A DNA stretch of 64,000 nt, taken from assembly GCF_027579695.1 (NCBI RefSeq), contig NC_083571.1, forward strand, positions 36,627,943 to 36,691,942. The letters are read 5' to 3'. The notes under the pieces are model-generated. The model searched no databases. It was not told the DNA's origin and saw only the letters and a list, made by a program, of their open reading frames with translations. Shown piece after piece: positions 30,762-43,105 of the stretch. The stretch comes from Neoarius graeffei. Lineage: Eukaryota; Chordata; Actinopteri; Siluriformes; Ariidae. Each line of letters opens with the position of its first letter. The stretch's first letter is position 1. The position numbers were made by a program, and so were the translations under genes.

Positions 30762-31194
30762 TGCAGAATAAAACCTAACTTAAGACATGACTGTGTTTGT
30801 TTCTTTTTCAAAATTTCAAATTCCAGATTTGTCTTTAGTATCTATTATAAATGCGATCACAAACACACACTGATTATTGACAAACAAGTGCACATTATAA
30901 AGCAATCATGAAGCAAACAAGTGAAATAAGTCAGTGTGTGTGTAGTCTGATTTGACTGCAGGTTTCTGAAGTGTGTAAAAGTCTTCAGTGTGACAACAGA
31001 AATCCCCCATTACACTCCTCTCACACTGATGTACCAGAGAGAGAGAGAGAGCGATTATAACAGCAGATAAAAGACTAAATGAAGATGAGTGTCTGTGTAT
31101 AAAATACAGTCCTTCTCAGTGAGCAGCTCGCCACGCTTTTCACAGCCTGAGGAGAAAAAAAATCTCCATCATTTAATCTCGTTTATGAAGTCAC
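30591..31194. repeat. Spacer with TC and CA microsatellites
   Basis: A (TC)n run near 30590-30616, (CA)n at 30720-30759 and AT-rich sequence matching 44940-45600. No gene is seen. Confidence 0.6.
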
Positions 31195-32188
31195 TCATGA
31201 GAGAAGAAGCAGTTGATCATGTAGGATTGAGACTCGATGCATGTGTGGAAACTCTGATCTTTGATTCTCACTCAGGTGATGAAGGTCACTTTCACCTGGA
31301 TCTGTATGTTTATGACAGAAATCATTGACAGTGCTGAGAGCGAGTGTGTGAGTACCTTTAGTGGTGTTTGTGCAGAGGCAGTACACACAGATGGAGGAGA
31401 GGACTGAGGAGAGGAGAACAGACACAGCACACACACTCAACATCAGCTTCCAGCTAACACTCCACTCTGATACACAGGTCACACACACTGGGAGAGGATT
31501 CTGCTGAGGAACACACACACACAAACACACACCAAATTTTGAGTCTAAAAATGTCACCACAACATTTTAAGTTGTATTTGGATAATCTTAAAGATGTATC
31601 AATTTTACAAAACATCAGCAAAGACAAAAAATAAAAAAAATCATTAGACAATATTACTGAGGAGAGAGAGTGAATGGATCTGTTTCCGTAATGATACACA
31701 GCACTCTGAAATATGGGGCCATGTTTTAACTCTGAAACTATTTTCTCATGTAAAGCGCAGTAGTACAGGCCCAGATCTGATTCTGTGGCATTCTTAATCA
31801 GGAGATTGTGCGTGTTGGTGGAGCCGTTAAACACAAACGAGTAATGTGGAGAAAAATCATAATTTTGAGTTGACATCATGAAACGAGGTTGATTCTGATG
31901 TGAGCAGTTTCTTAAACACACTGTATAACGTCCACTTTTCCAAACACAGTCGGAGTAGAGAGTGACGTCGTCTCCTCGTCTGACTCTCATCTCCACTTCT
32001 GCTCCAGAGATCCTCTTCTGACTGGAGAACACAACACCTGCAACACAACATCACACTTTACAGTACACTGAGGAGGGAGTACAAACTTCTGAACAACCCC
32101 ACAGCAAGTTTTAATTCTTTAGAAAGTGTGTAAAAGTTCAATGTGACTTACACATGAGAGCGATGAGAGCGACTCTTGATGTCTCCAT
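31195..32188 (-). CDS. Ig V-type receptor, copy B, variant without ITIM tail
   Basis: Signal exon 32152-32188 (METSRVALIALM) and V exon 31658-32037. The V domain is open with SDCVWKSG, ESDLGLYYCA and several Asn glycosylation sites, but the C-strand Trp is Cys (TVCLRNC). Relative to the other copies one base is missing in the J-like end, which would shift the frame. An acceptor at CAG|CAG (exon start 31503) restores it, giving exon 31356-31503 with the transmembrane segment KLMLSVCAVSVLLSSVLSS. The next in-phase sequence, by read-through or by removing a 54-base intron, gives a 36-residue tail (DPGESDLHHLSENQ onward, stop at 31195) without tyrosine. No ITIM exon is nearby. It may be a real short-tail receptor or a decaying gene. 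Confidence 0.5.
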
Positions 32189-32257
32189 CTCAGACACTGG
32201 TGCTGAGCGGCTCGTGCTGCTGAAGCTCTTTCATGCGGTTGTGTGTTCTTTAATCTG

Positions 32258-32268
32258 ATTGGTCCACG
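32258..32268 (-). promoter_or_regulatory. ERSE-II-like box, receptor copy B
   Basis: ATTGGTCCACG, 70 bp upstream of the copy B start codon, at the same position as in copies A, C, F and G. Confidence 0.45.
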
Positions 32269-32329
32269 TCAGTGGAACGTTTCTCTCTCGCTCTCTAACA
32301 GCTCATTGTTTGCGGTTAAACTGTGATGT

Positions 32330-33508
32330 TTAGACAAGCGGGAGATGAACAAACCTCACCTGTCTATTAACACTTTGTGATTTTTTTCATCACTCTGATC
32401 TTTCTTACACCTCATTGGTCAGCAGGTCAGGTGTTTTATCTGGTGACTCTAAGTTTGAGCCAAATTAGTACATTTTGTTTGTGAGACGAAAGCAGATTGG
32501 GAAACCTGAGTGAGTAAATTAAGTGAATCTATCCAGTGTGTGTTTCAGCTGATCCAAGATCAGTGTCTCTGTTCTTAATAGCTTTGATCATGTGACTTCT
32601 ACAATGTAAAGCTGATGTTAGATCAGTAACTAAGGATGCACAGGAAGTGGCTTTAGCTGCCAGGGCCAGAGAGAATGTAGCTTTGGTTTCCTGTGCACAT
32701 GTATAGAGGTGTGTGTGTGTGCGTGCGCATGTGTTTTTCTCAGAAACTGAAAGGTGTTTTGGTTCATTGTATTGATGAAGTGACTATCTCTAACCACAAA
32801 AACTTTCTATTTTGTGTGTGTGTGTGTGAGTGTGAGATTGCATGTGTTCCTACATGCCTTGCAAGCTCCACCAGCTACCGTCACCCCAACGGAGATGGAA
32901 GTCAGTGAAAGCACAAAGAGACAAATGGTCGACTAGCGGAAGTAAGACACAGGTGAGAATCATCAGGCCTTTCCTGCCAGTTCAATGTGGATGAGCTGAA
33001 GCAGCTTAAAGCAGATACGCAGAACCTTTATTTTTAAATAAATTTCTGAGTGGATAGTATCTCCACCCTTGACTCTTGTATGCTGCATAAATGGGAATCA
33101 AAGTATATATTTCTGAGAGTTAAAATCAACCGCAAAGTTGGAATTCGAGCTGCCCCACTGAGCCAGCCAGCCCTGAGTGCCTGACATCACAGCGGTAGCC
33201 GGTTTTAAGGCCGAGGCCTTTTACAGCTATAGACCAAAGTCATATAAATAAAAATTTATGGTGAAAGTAAGAAATAGCGTTACCGACTTGCTCAACTAAG
33301 ACTGATTTGACTTCACTGATTGTGGGTTGACTCTCATTAAAACAGGATAGGTGTTATAACTTGTGCAACATACATGTACATGCATGCATTTTCACTGATA
33401 AAATGTAAAAGGCTGATTAAATCATCAGATGAACTGAGACAATCACATTCTGAAGCAAATTGAATAATCTTATACCGGTAACTTAAAAACACAATACAAG
33501 TTGCATGT
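32330..33508. other. Receptor 5' flank, duplicated type
   Basis: This matches the flanks at 47130-47416, 54963-55980 and 57390-58560, with one GT module (32700-32830). No gene is seen. A stretch with GACATCACAGCGGTAGCCGG near 33183 resembles a CRE-containing promoter remnant but has no gene beside it. Confidence 0.6.
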
Positions 33509-33873
33509 CTCATCTCATTATCTGTAGCCGCTTTATCCTTCTACAGGGTCGCAGGCAAGCTGGAGCCTATCCCAGCTGACTACGGGCAAAAGGCGGGGTA
33601 CACCCTGGACAAGTCGCCAGGTCATCACAGGGCTGACACATAGACACAGACAACCATTCACACTCTCATTCACACCTACGGTCAATTTAGAGTCACCAGT
33701 TAACCTAACCTGCATGTCTTTGGACTGTGGGGGAAACCGGAGCACCCGGAGGAAACCCACGCGGACAACATGCAAACTCCGCACAGAAAGGCCCTCGCCG
33801 GCCCCAGGGCTCGAACCCAGGACCTTCTTGCTGTGAGGCGACAGCGCTAACCACTACACCACCGTGCCGCCCC
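33509..33873. repeat. ~365-bp dispersed fish repeat, with target duplication
   Basis: The same repeat as at 16661. Flanked by AAGTTGCATGT on both sides (33498-33508 and 33874-33884). The paralogous flanks at 52058 and 58560 lack it, so it inserted here after duplication. Confidence 0.8.
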
Positions 33874-33884
33874 AAGTTGCATGT

Positions 33885-35085
33885 ATTAATCTAAACGCAT
33901 GTAAACAACATGTTGTTTTTGTTGTTGTATATCCAAATGAAAGTCGCAGCTTACCCGTCTGTGTTCTCACTTCTTGAAGGCCGACCTTGTGGCCGATTGT
34001 TTTGAAACAATCTGACTTTCAATTGTTCATTCAGTTCTCCGTTCATTCACTTTTTCCATGTAAGGGCAAGATGGCAGCAATATCCAGTTTAGAAATAAGA
34101 CGGCAGCTACAGTCATTCTCTCCATATTTTGTGCTACGCCATTACTGCTCGGCTCAGGCAATTACTTAAACCTGGGATGGAACGGGATGAAATCCAACTT
34201 CTGTCATGTTGCTGCACTGGCCAAAACCACATCTGCATGGCATGGTGATAAATTAGCTCAAAATGGAGGATCAGAGTTGCAGTCAGCTGTGTGTTTTAGT
34301 ATAGCGGAAATGGCGATGAGATCGATAGACTTGTTGTTGTGACGTTATGGACATCAAGGTCATTCACTCAGACCGCTACCTATATAAATCACTTTAATCA
34401 TAAAAATTACTATATTAAATTCATTGTTAGCACTTAAAACTATTCCTGTGCTATTCTTGAGGTCTCAAGGCATTTATAAACTAAAAGTGAGGCCATGGCT
34501 CTGCATATACGCTTTAAGAAGTTTGTATTTATCATAATGCTGGAACTAAATTCAGACTGCTGGTTGGTTTATTTGCCCCGTGAACGCCACCCAAAAATAG
34601 CCTTTTTGTACAACAAGATGATTCTGTCTGTCTTATACCCTGTATAATGGCTTTCACTGAGAACCTGCAACCATCCAGTGTCTCAATAGTCCTGATACCT
34701 GCCCAGCTCTCCTGCTACTTTGCAGCACATAGCTGGAGGATGGAGACGCTTCACACTTATCTAGATCATGACATTATACTATACTTCATTGAATGGAATC
34801 AGGAGTTCTTGGCCAGGTCCTTGGTCAACACCTTGAGGAACAGAATATGACACAAGGAGAAAATTCTTCCTCATTTGAACACAACTATTTTATATTCCCA
34901 GACAGACTTCATCCCAAACCCACCTGCTCCACACCACTCACTCTCCCTCCTCTTCCTCCCTCCCACACAGTTAAATTCCTCAAACACCTCACTTGGTTGG
35001 GTGGTTAGTGTTCATGTTCCGCCCTTAAAAACTTGTCCTTTTATATTTCACAATAAGTCCCACAATTCATCTTCACCAGAGAATT
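33885..35085. other. Intergenic block shared upstream of tail exons of C, E and G
   Basis: About 1.2 kb shared with 52060-53267 and 58555-60134. Short open frames recur in these copies but are broken in some, so I do not call a gene. Confidence 0.55.
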
Positions 35086-35446
35086 ACATCCATCATCCAT
35101 CCATTATGCATAACCACTTATCCTGTGCAGGTTCGCATGCAAGCTGAAGCCTATCCCAGCTGTCTATGGACGAGAGGTGGGGTACACACTGGACAAGTCA
35201 CCAGATCATCGCAGGGCTGATACAAAGAGATAAACAACCATTCGCATCTACAGTCAATTTAGAGCCACCAATTAGCCTAACCTGCATGTCTTTGGACTGT
35301 GGGAGAAACTGGAGCACCCAGAAGAAATCCATGCAGACACAGGGAGAACATGCAAACTCCACACAGAAATGCCCCCGTCAGCCGCTTGGTTCAAACCCAG
35401 AACCTTCATGCTGTGAGGCATCAGTGCTAACCACTACACCACCACT
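35086..35446. repeat. ~361-bp dispersed fish repeat, with 8-bp target duplication
   Basis: Flanked by AGAGAATT (35078-35085 and 35447-35454). Present at the same place in front of copies E and G, so it predates those duplications. Confidence 0.8.
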
Positions 35447-35700
35447 AGAGAATTCCACAAATCTGAAAAAAGGCTTTAAATGAGCAGTGAATATTATATA
35501 TATATTTTTTCCAAATCAGTAAGAATATACCAACAAGGAATTTTGATACAAATGTATTTTTAACAATGCAATCAGTTTCACTCTTACAATTAATCTAAAA
35601 ATAATGAGAAATTTCAAGAATTAAACCATGATTCACAGGCACCAAGCATTTAAAATTAATTTCACTCTCTATTATTATCATTAAGATGTAAAAAAAAAAG

Positions 35701-35706
35701 TTTATT
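35701..35706 (-). terminator. Polyadenylation signal of receptor copy C
   Basis: AATAAA on the minus strand, about 55 bases after the stop codon at 35761-35763. The same signal follows copies E and G. Confidence 0.7.
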
Positions 35707-35760
35707 AAAATAATACACTGTGATCTAATACAAATTTCAGAATTCATTAACTCCTCCTCC

Positions 35761-37062
35761 TCAGGATCTCTCAGTTCTCTCAGTTCTGACCTCTGAATAT
35801 GTGCTAAAATCAGAGTGCTGAACTCTCTTCTTCCTCTTCGTCTTCTTCTTGAGGTTCTGGATGTCCAACGAGGCATAACAAACCTCATCGTCTCCAACCT
35901 CATCACGTCTCTGAGTCGTCCTTTTGTGGCTTCCTGCCAGGTCAGGTTTGAATTTTGCTGTGAATGAAATGATGTTATCTTAAATCTTAAAAGAGTGAAA
36001 CCATTTGCTGAAGATTATTTAAAGCTGTCTGGATGAAGCCACGCCCCAAATATTTCAGACAAAATGCCTAAATGGTGATTAGAGATGGAGTTTTCTGAAT
36101 TGGAAAACAAAATGCTTGACAGGTGAGGAGATAGACCTCCTTAATGGTGACGAGAAAAGTTAACTCTGATTGTATTGAAAGGTGAAACAGTGTTAGTGCT
36201 GAGAGCGAGTGTGTGAGTACCTTTAGTGGTGTTTGTGCAGAGGCAGTACACACAGATGGAGGAGAGGAGTGAGGAGAGGAGAACACACACAGCACACACA
36301 CTCAACATCAGCTTCCAGCTAACACTCCACTCTGATACACATGGGGTCGGGGTGTTTGGAGAAACAGTAACCCTGGGAGAGGTTTCTACGGAGTCTAAAA
36401 ATGTCATTACAACATTTTCAGTTTTGTTTGGATAATCTTAAAGATGTACTGTATCAATTTTACAAAACATCAGCAAAGACAAAATAATTAAATAATGATT
36501 CGACAGTCTTACCGAGTAGAGAGAGTTGAGTGGATCTGTTTCCGTAATGATACACATCACTGCGAATTATCATGCCTTCTTTTAACTTTGAAACTATTTG
36601 CTCATGTATAGCGCAGTAGTACAGGCCCAGATCTGATTCTGTGACGTTCTTAATCAGGAGATTGTGTGTGTTGGTGGAGCCGTTAAACACAGCTGAGTAA
36701 CGTGGAAAAACACCAGACATCCAGTCATTTTTCAAATCTTTCACTGACATCTTGAGTGGAGGTTGATTCTGATGTGAGCAGTTTCTAAACCACACTGGAT
36801 TAAATCCACTTTTCCAAACACAGTCGGAGTAGAGAGTGACGTCGTCTCCTCGTCTGACTCGCTTCTCCACTTCTGCTCCAGAGATCCTCTTCTGACTGGA
36901 GAACACAACACCTGCAACACAACATCACACTTTACAGTACACTGAGGAGGGAGTACAAACTTCTGAACAACCTCACAGCAAGTTTTAATTCTTTAGAAAG
37001 TGTGTAAAAGTTCAATGTGACTTACACACGAGAGTGATGAGAGCGACTCTTGATGTCTCCAT
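35761..37062 (-). CDS. Inhibitory-type Ig V receptor, copy C (intact)
   Basis: Four exons: 37026-37062 (signal, METSRVALITLV), 36513-36911 (V domain), 36221-36394 (connecting peptide and transmembrane), 35761-35933 (tail), joined in phase 1 with GT-AG at each junction; 783 coding bases, 260 residues. The V domain has SDCVWKSG, the core Trp in PVWFRNC, ESDLGLYYCA and the J-like end YHYGNRSTQLSLL. The helix KLMLSVCAVCVLLSSLLSS has no charged residue in its centre. The tail has VCYASL and STYSEV, both fitting the ITIM pattern, separated by a very basic stretch (KKKTKRKKR). Predicted: a type I plasma-membrane receptor of lymphoid or myeloid cells that recruits SH2 phosphatases. The closest named idea is the teleost NITR-type families; family membership is inferred. 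Confidence 0.85.
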
Positions 37063-37131
37063 CTCAGACACTGGTGCTGAGCGGCTCGTGCTGCTGAAGC
37101 TCTTTCATGCGGTTGTGTGTTCTTTAATCTG

Positions 37132-37142
37132 ATTGGTCCACG
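37132..37142 (-). promoter_or_regulatory. ERSE-II-like box, receptor copy C
   Basis: ATTGGTCCACG, 70 bp upstream of the copy C start codon, with a second inverted CCAAT box (GCTCATTGGTTGCGG) about 45 bp farther out. Confidence 0.5.
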
Positions 37143-37204
37143 TCAGTGGAACGTTTCTCTCTCGCTCTCTAACAGCTCATTGGTTGCGGTTAAACTGTGA
37201 TGTT

Positions 37205-37703
37205 TACTATTTTAAAATGAAGAGACTGATGTAGATAGAATCTTTCACGCTATTGGTGAAAGCCAATGGAACATTTTTTTATCACCTTGGGGGTCGTGAA
37301 TGCAGGTTTGTGGCTAAGAAACACTTTTTCCATTCAAAACAAAAAGCCACTACAGCAGCGAAGCATCGGATGTATAACATTTAATACCAGATATTTGTTT
37401 CCCCTCACAGTGGGCTTCTATAAATGTTACTTATCTTCAATCTAATTCATCATCAATGAAATATCAGAGTCACAGGAGAGATCAGTAATACATACACTCA
37501 TATGATGTGGAATTACAAGGTGATTTTTCATACCTAGTTCTGCCCGAAGTGACTGAGGATTTAACCTGCAGGGTGTAAAGCAGATCTGAGATCAGTGACT
37601 GAAGGAAGTCATTGTGTCTCCTGAGGTGCAGGGCCTCACTGTGGGTTTCCTGTTTCAGCCAGAGTGAAGTTGCTCATTCATCCATGCACATCTGTTCATT
37701 TTA

Positions 37704-37782
<79 letters not shown>

Positions 37783-37902
37783 TGGATCATATCTGGTTCT
37801 CCTGTCAGAGTCAGTGCAGGACAGCATATGATCTACTTTAACTTATTCAGTCCAAAAGAGGATTTTTATGGACAGACAAAGCTGATGACTGGAAATTAGT
37901 GA

Positions 37903-37933
<31 letters not shown>

Positions 37934-38389
37934 CTTTAATAGCGGAGGATAGAAGCATTGTTTTATTTATCTGATATGTTCATGAGCTGCAGGTCACTAC
38001 AATGTTTTACAGCACATAGCTGTAGGACGGAGGACCTGCAGTCTTGTCTCAGATTAGTAGATCATGTCTGTCTTCATCAAATGGCACCATGTGGTTCAAC
38101 AAAGAAACATGCAGGATGGCTGCAAACATGCACAGCTGCATAGCTGACAATTGTAGCATGCTTAAAGAAAAGGCCAACACGTAGAGCTAAAGAAGATCAC
38201 GGATAGATCAATAAGAACTGGACCATAGAGCAATGGAAGAAGGAGGCATGGTGTCTCTGTTCTTAATGGCTTTGATCATTTAACATCTTCAATGTAAAGC
38301 TGATGTTCGATCAGTAACTAAAGATGCACAGGAAGTGGCTTTAGTTGCCAGGGCCTGAGAAAATGTAGCTTACATTTCCTGTGTGCATG
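37205..38389. other. Receptor 5' flank shared with copy A, and spacer
   Basis: Includes sequence matching 3540-3960, an (ATT)n/(AAT)n palindromic microsatellite at 37706-37780 and a CA run at 37903-37930. No gene is seen. Confidence 0.6.
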
Positions 38390-38396
38390 TAAAGAG

Positions 38397-38430
<34 letters not shown>

Positions 38431-38988
38431 CTCAGAAACTCAAAGATGTTTTGGTTATGAAGAGACCCTCTAACCACAAAGACTTTCCAATGTGTGTGTA
38501 TCCATGCATATGCGTGTGTGTGTTCATGCATGTGTCTGTAAGCACGCGCGCGCGCGTGCGTGTGTGTGTGCTTCCCAGAAACTGAAATATGTTTTGGTTC
38601 TTTATATTTATGAAGTGACCCTCGAACCACAAAGACTTTCCAATGTGTGTGTCTGTGTGTGTCCATGCATTTGTGTGTATGTGTTCATGCATGCGTCTGT
38701 ATGTGCGTGTGTGTTTGTGTGTGTGCATGCATGCGTGTGCGCGTGTGTGTGTGTCCTGAGCTGCAGGGCCTCGCTGTCGATTTCTGGTCTTGTTGTTCAC
38801 ACACAGAGGAGAGAAACACTGCTTTAATAATCTGATATGTTCACTATTTTAATAAGACATAACGTGTGTGTATGTGACATGAGTGTTTGTACACATTTGA
38901 TGATTTTGTGTGTGTGTGTGTGTGTGTGTGTTCATGCATGGGTCTGTATGCGCGTGTGTGTGTGTGTTTGTGTGTGTGCGTGCATGCC

Positions 38989-39031
<43 letters not shown>

Positions 39032-39227
39032 TGAGCTGGCTGTGGATTTCTGGTCTTGTTGTTCACACACAGAGGAGAGAAACACTGCTTTAATAATCTG
39101 ATATGTTCACGAACAATTTTAATCAGACATCTCGTGTGTGTATGTGTTATGAGTGTTTGTACACATTTGAGGATTGTGCGTGCGTGCGTGCTTGTGTGTG
39201 TGTGTGTGTGTGTGTGTGCTTGAGGTT
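38390..39227. repeat. GT arrays alternating with ~80-bp modules
   Basis: At least two copies of the TCAGAAACTGAAAG-type module (38430, 38573) and two of the CCTGAGCTG module (38756, 39030) alternate with GT/GCGT runs. The layout parallels 3966-4583 and 5744-5972. Confidence 0.78.
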
Positions 39228-39573
39228 CAGAAATGTATTTATCTCAGTGATTTTACTCTCAAGTTGAGAAATGGGCCATGAGGAAGGTGAGTGTTTCATC
39301 CTGGCCCAGATGCCCAGCCATGGGATTCTGAGGCATTGCATGGAACAGAAGTTCCCTGAAGCTCTTTGGTACCAACATTTGGATCATCTCTTCTTTAATT
39401 TGAGATCCCTGTGTCTTGTGATATAACCTATCCGTAATAATAAAAAATATGGTTGGCTGAGCGCAAAATTCGGCTGGATTTGCTGTCTGTCAGTTATTCC
39501 CACTTGATTGAATGGCTGCCTCAGATTCTTGTCTCGTGACTGCTCCAAGGGGAACTCTCAAGGGGAATCCCTG

Positions 39574-39894
39574 TGTGGCAGCGGGGGTGTGGTCAAGCAT
39601 CAGTTTATGAATGTTGGGCAGGGTCAGGGAAGTTGAGTGGCAACATGAGCACACCTGTTGTCAATTGATGTTGTGTGCGTGTCTGTTTTAGTGATGACAG
39701 AGCACTGAAAAGGAGGGGGAGAGCGAAGAGGTGGCTGTCTCCCAACCAGAGCATGTGTGTATGTATATGTGTATTTATGTGCAAGTTGATGTTAAGCTGA
39801 AAAGCGAGAGTCAAAATAAAAAAGACTGTGTTCAGTATCATTTTTCTGCCTGTCTGCACTTCAGTGTTCCAGCCACCCTCGGGGACATACTACA
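39574..39894 (+). repeat. 5' LTR of Gmr1-like copy 3
   Basis: TGTGGCAGCGGG start and ACATACTACA end (321 bp). The 345 bp upstream match the flanks of copies 1 and 2. Confidence 0.8.
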
Positions 39895-39931
39895 CTCGTG
39901 CCCACATCCGGGACACTTAAGGGAACCGCTC

Positions 39932-40790
39932 ATGTAGTCCTCCCCATTCAAGAACCTTGCCCATGCCCTTGCCGATGCCCAACCAAGCCAACACCAAGCA
40001 CTGAGCACCCTGCACAAAGAACAGCAGCTGTGCTTTGAGGCCATGTTGCAGGCTTGGCAGAAAGTTTGTCAGGCATTCCGGCACTTGCTCATGTTGGCGT
40101 GGCACACATGGACCTCTTGGTCAGCAGCCTCACTAAGACGGGGCCTCACGACGACCCAGAAGTCCTCCTCGTGATCTTTGAGGAAGCTGCAGAGGCATGG
40201 GAGGGCCAGTTGAGCAACAAGTGGCTTGTCTTCTGCCACTCCTCACTGGAGAAGCCCAGCACACCGGCCAACAGCTGCCCTTTGACAGGCCGCTCAACTA
40301 TGCTGACTTGAAGCGAGACATCTTGTAGTGTGTCAGCTGCACCCCAGAACAACACCATCAGTGTTTCTGCATGCTGACACTGGATGAAGTCAGCCGGCCA
40401 TTTGCTTTCAACCCACTGTCCCAGGACACCTGCCATTGGCGGCTGAGGGCAGAAGACTGTGACCCCGAGGAGATCATCACTGCAGTGGTGTTGGAGCAGT
40501 TCACTGCACAGCTACCAGAAGGGACAGTGGAGTGGGTCCATTGCCACTACCTGGTGTTGCTGGATCATGTGAGTGAGTTGGCGGAGGACCATCTGGGAGT
40601 GATTCCAGTGGCAGGTAGACATCCTGCCACTTCTCTCTCTCTCTCTCCCTCCTGCCCTCCCTCCCTCCCTCCCTCCCTCCTTCACTTCCCCCTCTTTCCA
40701 TCCCTACCCCATCCCTGTGCCATGGAAAGGCGAGCGGACCCTCCCAGCCAGATTGCCGAGCCCATGGTGTTCCCCCCTCCCTCACCTTAT
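39932..40790 (+). pseudogene. Gmr1-like gag with SCAN-like segment, copy 3
   Basis: The initial ATG is followed directly by TAG. The remaining sequence matches copies 1 and 2 with frameshifts. The SCAN-like segment (40365-40616) keeps CHWRLRAEDCDPEEIITAVV, LEQFTAQLPEGTVEWV and VSELAEDHL, but the conserved Trp of HRWL is lost. A (CCCT)n/Pro-Ser-rich tail follows. Confidence 0.76.
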
Positions 40791-41749
40791 GTGTCTGTTG
40801 GTGGATTCCAGGTGTAATCAGACCTCAGTCCACCAAAGCCTGGTTCTTGTTGAGGCATTGGGGGGAGCACAACTGGTGAAGGTTTTCTGTGCACATGAGG
40901 ATGTTCATGAATATCCACGAGTGTCCATTCACATCGTATTTTGGGGAACAATACATAGTGTACAGGTGGCAGTTGGCCCGCGCCTCACCCACCAACTGAT
41001 TCAGGGGACAATGTGGCCAGGGTGTAATGTTTAATGGAGCATGTAGTAGTGGGCTGATCCTGCAGTAGTGTGTCACATGGAGATCCCAGTGTGGCATTGT
41101 CTGGGAAAGCAGTCAGTGCGATATGGAGAAATGGGAGCAGCCCACCCCAGTCTTTGTCTCTCGGGGATTCCCTTGAGGATTTCCTCTTTGCTCAAACACA
41201 AGACAAGACTCTGCATCATGCTTTTGACTGAGAGTGGTCAATGGTCAGACCCTCCAGCCAAATGCAACACTCTCCTTCCTGTAATTCATGATTATTAAAG
41301 ATAGGTTTTACTGAGTGATGCAGGACACTCAGACCCATGAGGAAATAACCCAGTTGTTAATCCCAAATAACTCTAGGGAACTAATATTCCATGTGGCTCA
41401 ATTTAACCCTATAGCCAGACACTTAGGTCAGGATAAGACACTAGCCTGAATAATGGCCCAGTTCTATTGGCCAGGGATTTGGGGCATGTCCATAGGTGGC
41501 ATGTTGCATGCTTCAAATGCCAGTTGGTGAACCTGGTGGCCACTCCAAAAGGGTCCTTGTGCCCTCTTCTCCTATTTGAGACCCCCTTTGAAAGAATTGG
41601 TATGAATCTTGTCAGCCTGTTACATCAGTCAGCACGAGGATATTGTTTTATTTGTCTCCTAATGGACTATGCAACATGATGCCTAGAAGCAGCCCCACTG
41701 CGTAACATTTGGCAATATGACAGAGGAACTGTTTAAAATTATCTCCCAA

Positions 41750-42244
41750 TGTTAAGGGTGGTGAAGGTGTGGTAAGATAAGGATCCACAAGCAGAACACA
41801 GACAGTAATCCAATAAAAAAAGGTGATTTAATCCAGGGAAAAAGGGCATGGCAAAAAGGTGAACAAATGGGACAAAAAGAAATGGCAAAATAGTCCAGGT
41901 AAAAAGAGACAAAAAACTTGACAAAAACACAAGGCAGACAAGGACAAAAATGCAAGAGCAAAAAAAAAAACATAAACAAGAAGAAAACCCTAAGTGCAAA
42001 AACCATAAACTAGAAAAATAGCTTGAGAAAAAACCATGAAATGCAATAAAGGCACAGAAATGGCTGGAATAGCTAAACGAGACATTCTGGCAAAGTCAGG
42101 GTCTGAGAATGGCCTTTATATAGGCAGGGGTGGAAACCAGGAAGTGAGTTGAAAGTGAGCTGGAATTCACATCCTGGATCCGGATCCACACTGGTGTGGG
42201 AGATCCGTAATATGCGGAGTGGATATCCGGGGCAGAGCATGACA
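41750..42244 (-). mobile_element. Solo LTR, 495 bp, of another LTR element
   Basis: The plus strand reads TGTTAAGGGTGG to GCATGACA, with CCAA next to each end (41746-41749 and 42245-42248); the empty site is at 28634 in copy 2. On the minus strand a TATATAAAGG box lies near 42112-42121, fitting an LTR promoter. A truncated duplicate lies at 15979-16206. Confidence 0.78.
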
Positions 42245-42359
42245 CCAAAGTCAGGACTCCCAAAGAAATCCTGACTGACCAAGGCACTACATTCATGCCA
42301 TGCACACTTTGTGAACTTTGTGAGTTATTTGGGGTTAAATCAATCCACACCAGCATTTA

Positions 42360-42389
42360 TGAATGAATGAATGAATGAATGAATGAATG

Positions 42390-42432
<43 letters not shown>

Positions 42433-43105
42433 GAACCCTTTCTTATCACTGTTACCAGTGAATTTGACCATCAACCTGTCCATACAGAGGGGGAACAGGA
42501 CAGGAAGACAGGGATAAAAGAAAAGGAAACACAGTAGTAACATGAGGAGAGAGGAGAAGAAAAAAAACATCCCCAAATTATGCTCCTGTCAGGAGTACAG
42601 TGTGGGAACATTAAAAAACCTCAGCACATAAGCACAAACAAGTATATTTCCAACACTTTACAACATGAAAACACGGGACTTGAGGGGGGGAAGGGGGGAA
42701 AGGGGGGCAATCAGGGGTGGGGGTAAGGGGTAAGGGGGGAGGGGGGAGGGGAGGAGGGGAGGACATAGAGGTAACCCAGCACAAGCAAGCAGCCGTCTGC
42801 TCCTGCAGCCATTAGGGCGCTGGTCACGCACCTGCTTGTCACACTGGGGGTGAAAACGGTGCCCACAGGAAATTGGGGAAGGAATGTGAAGAATGCGAGA
42901 GTGTCTCCCAGCAGTGACCTTCAGGGGGAGATATTATCAATTCCATGCTTTTTTAGTTTAGAAATTCAATGCGGAGAGAGTCTCTCAAAAAAAGTATAGG
43001 CAGACGAGACGAGAAAAAGAAGCACAAGCAGGGGAAAAAAGGAGGGAGAGGGAGAGCAGAGAAAATGCGATCACCTTCCGTGGAAGCATGGAGAGAAAAA
43101 AAATC
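42360..43105 (-). mobile_element. LINE-like 3' fragment with tetranucleotide tail
   Basis: The insert starts with (GAAT)n then (CAAT)n (42360-42432), which on the minus strand is a simple-repeat tail preceded by TTCACTGGTAACAG. The rest is AG- and G-rich without a clear open frame. The interrupted integrase continues on the right. The tail suggests an L2/CR1-like LINE or its SINE; this is inference. Confidence 0.5.

Noticed and set aside
33170-33200. CRE-like GACATCACAGCGG (GACGTCACAGCGG in other copies) as a promoter
   Set aside because: No gene start follows within a reasonable distance in any of the duplicated blocks.
42360-42432. Regular short repeats that could suggest a CRISPR-like array
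   Set aside because: Pure tetranucleotide repeats without spacers, in a vertebrate genome, best read as a LINE tail.
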